A stretch of 64,000 bases of DNA from Candidatus Bathyarchaeota archaeon. GTDB taxonomy: Archaea > Thermoproteota > Bathyarchaeia > Bathyarchaeales > Bathycorpusculaceae. Of this stretch, positions 61,647 through 64,000 are shown one piece after another; position 1 is the stretch's first letter, and each line of letters starts with the position of its first letter. The notes under the pieces are model-generated. The model did not search any database. It worked only from the letters and a program-made list of their open reading frames with translations, and had not been told where the DNA came from. The stretch spans positions 40,474 through 104,473 of the forward strand of contig JAMDCQ010000018.1 of assembly GCA_023488905.1 (NCBI GenBank), read 5' to 3'. Position numbers and translations under genes: made by a program.

Positions 61647-61844
61647 TTAATTTTTTGTAAATGGTTTCTGTCTCTTTATGTGGGTGTTTTGGTTTACGGC
61701 ACACCACATGTCTGCTTGAGGATAGCTTTGCTTTTTGGGATCAGGCTGTATTTCCACGTCTGTTTCGGTGTGGGCTGTGAGATTTCCTTCACAAGAACAA
61801 CATACCTCTATGTTGAAGTGGACTGGATGTGGGTGTGGGGGCAT
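61647..61844 (-). CDS. Intact Cys/His-rich microprotein of repeat family A
   Basis: A 65-residue open frame starting at the ATG at 61844. It reads PPHPHPVHFNIEVCCSCEGN, continues NLTAHTETDVE, and later has QADMWCAV and NTHIK. Likely metal ligands are His 4, 6 and 9, C15/C16 and C18, H25, and C48. Three other copies in the window carry a stop or frameshift yet keep these motifs, so the frame was once under selection. The upstream GTGGAGAAAAAAACGG may contain its ribosome-binding site (GGAG, about 16 bases away). Function unknown. Confidence 0.55.
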   Translation of the reverse strand: MPPHPHPVHFNIEVCCSCEGNLTAHTETDVEIQPDPKKQSYPQADMWCAVNQNTHIKRQKPFTKN

Positions 61845-61890
61845 GTTGAGACCGTTTTTTTCTCCACAAGAATCAACGAACAGCTCCAAC
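61670..61890 (-). repeat. Dispersed repeat family A, copy 4 (intact frame)
   Basis: The copy whose reading frame is uninterrupted. Homology runs from TTCTTGTGGAGAAAAAA upstream of the ATG to CACCCACATAAAGA near the 3' end. It sits between the pilin genes and the accessory pilus genes, in opposite orientation. Confidence 0.7.
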
Positions 61891-62065
61891 GAACACGAGA
61901 ACAGAGCAGAAACAAGATAAAAATAACACAGTTTTGATCTACCGCTAAATAAGGGAGTAACAAACCTCCGCTTGTTTGAGAAAGTGTATTTTGTTTTACG
62001 CACAAACGGTCTTAATCGTTTTCGTCATCCATCTACATTAAAGACACGCGCAGCGAGGATTCCCT

Positions 62066-62902
62066 TTGAAGATTAATCGGCACAATCATCACTTGCGAAG
62101 ATTTTTCCGTTCTCGTCTAGCCGTGGCCCTGCCCGTTACATTCCTCATCCTCTTTGTTTCCACTCTTGGTATCGTTGCTTTCACCTATTACTATTCAGTG
62201 GAACGTGTCGGTGCACAGGGAACCAACCTCAAAGTTTCCACCGCCAAACAAAACCTGCTCTCGCTCGATTCAGCCATCGTTTCAACTCTTTGGCAACCCG
62301 GCTCCTCCGCGACCTATGAGTTGTCCGATTCAGGCGGCAAGACCATCATCGAACCAGAAAACAACACCCTAACACTGCAAATAAGCAACTCAGAGATTTC
62401 CCAAACCATATTTAACGCTGCAATCGGTAAAGTTACCTATCAACTTCCCTATTCAAGCTCCTCTCAAACAGGCCTCTTCCTCAAAGGCGATAGCAAATCT
62501 ATTACTAACCAAAGCGGTTCATCCATGAGCCAACTCTGCATAGCAAACGGCCTTGAGTACGCTGAAATTCAGTTGCGGTACCGCCCAAGCATAACTTATG
62601 CCGTAACAGGGGTAGACGCCGGCAGAGCAGTTAACAGCGTTCGCATATACATCGTCAACCTCAATCAGTCAGACTCAATGTCGCTGTACGGTAAGCTGCC
62701 GCTGCAAATGACCTGCAAAACAACAGAGCTATCCACAAGAACCTACCAAGTTTCCTCAGACGTTGGCTCCTTAACAGTTACTTCTGAGCTAGATGGCTCG
62801 GTTACCAGCTTATCGATACCAATTTCTACTGACGCCCAAGGCGCAGAGATTCACCTAGAAACTGTTGTTTGCAACATATCAATCGAGAGGTGGATCAGAT
62901 AG
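62066..62902 (+). CDS. Pilus accessory protein with N-terminal pilin-like helix
   Basis: A 278-residue protein. A basic segment (LRRFFRSR) precedes one hydrophobic helix (LAVALPVTFLILFVSTLG), and the rest is extracytoplasmic and beta-rich. A TTG at 62066 has GAGG (62055-62058) seven bases upstream. It abuts the next gene with no gap. Position before the ATPase suggests a minor pilin or assembly factor. I do not recognise a named family. Confidence 0.72.
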   Translation: MKINRHNHHLRRFFRSRLAVALPVTFLILFVSTLGIVAFTYYYSVERVGAQGTNLKVSTAKQNLLSLDSAIVSTLWQPGSSATYELSDSGGKTIIEPENNTLTLQISNSEISQTIFNAAIGKVTYQLPYSSSSQTGLFLKGDSKSITNQSGSSMSQLCIANGLEYAEIQLRYRPSITYAVTGVDAGRAVNSVRIYIVNLNQSDSMSLYGKLPLQMTCKTTELSTRTYQVSSDVGSLTVTSELDGSVTSLSIPISTDAQGAEIHLETVVCNISIERWIR

Positions 62903-63343
62903 ATGCCCACTATCATCCCCGGTTACGTTTATTCCTTGTTTGCTGCCTTAATCGTCGGCGTTATAGTTGTTTGCAGTTGTAGCGTAGCGACTTCAAGCAT
63001 AAAAGCAGACGCAGAAGTGCAGCAGCTCAGAAATATCGGGCAATATGTAGCGGCCCAAAGCTTAACTTTACTTTCAAGCACCAGCGACAGCCAAAGCACC
63101 ACACAATACTTAGATATCCCCTCTCAGGTAGGCAACCAACCTTTCTGGATACGAATAGCAAACGACTCCTCAAACGCTTGGGTTGAAATGGGTTTTGGAA
63201 CAAACCCCCTTTCAAGTAGCATGCAAGAAAAACTTCCAGCTACGGTGACGGCATCCGGTAGCTTTGTCAGCAGTACAGGTCGTGCTGTCCTGCAGTGCAG
63301 TGTTGAAAACCAGATTGCAACTTTGACATTAACGAAAGGATGA
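62903..63343 (+). CDS. Minor pilin-like membrane protein
   Basis: A 146-residue protein starting directly after the preceding stop. Residues about 8-30 are one hydrophobic helix (YVYSLFAALIVGVIVVCS), followed by an extracytoplasmic domain with a helix near AEVQQLRNIGQYVAAQSL, a pattern of minor pilins. It ends eight bases before the ATPase. Probably part of the pilus initiation complex. Confidence 0.7.
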   Translation: MPTIIPGYVYSLFAALIVGVIVVCSCSVATSSIKADAEVQQLRNIGQYVAAQSLTLLSSTSDSQSTTQYLDIPSQVGNQPFWIRIANDSSNAWVEMGFGTNPLSSSMQEKLPATVTASGSFVSSTGRAVLQCSVENQIATLTLTKG

Positions 63344-63350
63344 TAAATAT

Positions 63351-64000
63351 ATGGCTAAGATTGGAAAGAAAAAACAGCAAGAAGTTCAAATTGTTCAGCA
63401 AGCTCCAGATGAAGAACTGATAGCGTACCTTGGCATCCAAGGCTACCAAGTGCCCGAGGGCTACACACAAATAGAGAGTTACCCCCTTAACCCGCCATTC
63501 TCCTATGCGTGGGTGTTTCAAGACGACGCCGAAGGCAGCTTCTTCTATGTGGTAGATGAACTGCCTATGTCCCGGGAAGAGCGTGAAGCCTACAAACGCC
63601 TAAAAAGCATCCTCGAATACGAACTCAAAGCGCCACGCTTAGATGAGTCCCTGGTAGATTCTTTCCGCCGCCAACTGCCAACAATCCTCCAGGACCATAA
63701 AGAAGCTCTTGTTGGTACAAACAAAGTTGGCCATAGAAAAATCGTTTATTACCTCGAAAAAGACCTTATCGGATATGGCAGAATCGACGGTCTCATAAAC
63801 GATCCCTACATAGAAGACATTAGTTGCTTAGGCATAAACAAACCCGTCTACATTTACCACCGTAAATACAACAACGCAAGAACAAACATAACTTTCACCG
63901 ACGAAGAAGAACTCGACGACTTCATAACACGCATTGTGCACCGACAGGGCAAACACGTTAGCATCGCTCACCCCATCGTGGACTTGACGCTGCCGGGGAA
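63351..64000 (+). CDS. Type IV pilus/secretion ATPase, 3' end missing
   Basis: The first 216 codons of a VirB11/TadA/GspE-type ATPase. Landmarks are LDESLVDSFRRQLP, IVYYLEKDLIGYGRIDGLI, DPYIEDISCLGINKPVYIYH and IVHRQGKHVSIAHPIVDLTLPG. These match the N-terminal region of archaeal pilus and archaellum ATPases just before the Walker A motif, which lies beyond the window. AAAGGATGA upstream supports the ATG at 63351. It powers pilus assembly at the membrane. Confidence 0.93.
   Translation, partial: MAKIGKKKQQEVQIVQQAPDEELIAYLGIQGYQVPEGYTQIESYPLNPPFSYAWVFQDDAEGSFFYVVDELPMSREEREAYKRLKSILEYELKAPRLDESLVDSFRRQLPTILQDHKEALVGTNKVGHRKIVYYLEKDLIGYGRIDGLINDPYIEDISCLGINKPVYIYHRKYNNARTNITFTDEEELDDFITRIVHRQGKHVSIAHPIVDLTLPG

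Noticed and set aside
1..64000. CRISPR array, transposase or integrase
   Set aside because: No regularly spaced short repeats and no recognisable transposase, integrase or Cas protein. The dispersed elements lack evident terminal inverted repeats.

Overview
The window looks like a chromosomal segment of an uncultured archaeon, most probably Candidatus Bathyarchaeia (the MCG lineage of the TACK group). This placement is inferred from gene content and was not tested by phylogeny. Archaeal marks are methenyl-tetrahydromethanopterin cyclohydrolase, a type II methionine aminopeptidase, archaeal-type PheS/PheT, an ATP-dependent DNA ligase, a solitary 5S rRNA gene, a DUF1512 protein, an archaeal riboflavin-pathway reductase, class III signal-peptide pilins with a type IV pilus ATPase, TATA boxes, and an eL22-like ribosomal protein. 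Many genes start at TTG behind a clear Shine-Dalgarno sequence.

Positions 1-29900 form a surface-polysaccharide (EPS/S-layer glycan) locus. It holds a PaaK/CapK-like adenylating enzyme (cut by the window edge), two large membrane proteins, eight glycosyltransferases (GT2 and GT4), two Gfo/Idh/MocA oxidoreductases, a TIM-barrel-like protein of unknown function, a DUF362 protein, a DUF1919 protein and a Wzx-type flippase. Most genes overlap or abut, so they are probably co-transcribed in two or three blocks. Three secreted proteins are interleaved: a 1528-residue propeller/LamG/B-repeat adhesin and two minus-strand clan GH-A glycosidases with Thr/Pro linkers. The adhesin and the first glycosidase share a C-terminal module.

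Positions 29900-56650 are mostly housekeeping: a membrane hydrolase, 5S rRNA, DUF1512 and a zinc-ribbon membrane protein, map, mch, an ECF S-component, the RibD-like reductase, an ABC-2 exporter, a VapBC module, pheST, an orphan histidine kinase, several tiny Cys-rich proteins, eL22, a nitroreductase, a flavodoxin, DNA ligase, thioredoxin, a ModE-type regulator, an NfnAB/SudAB-like oxidoreductase pair, and an AbrB-PhoU regulator.

Positions 56650-64000 carry a HicAB module, a membrane-anchored surface protein, and the start of a type IV pilus operon (two related pilins, two accessory proteins, ATPase cut by the window edge).

The gaps between genes are not empty. At least three families of dispersed repeats with coding-like conservation lie in them. 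The best is a roughly 200-bp element in four copies, one of which keeps an intact 65-codon frame for a Cys/His-rich, zinc-finger-like microprotein. Two of its copies flank hicAB as direct repeats. I found no tRNA, CRISPR array, transposase or replication origin.
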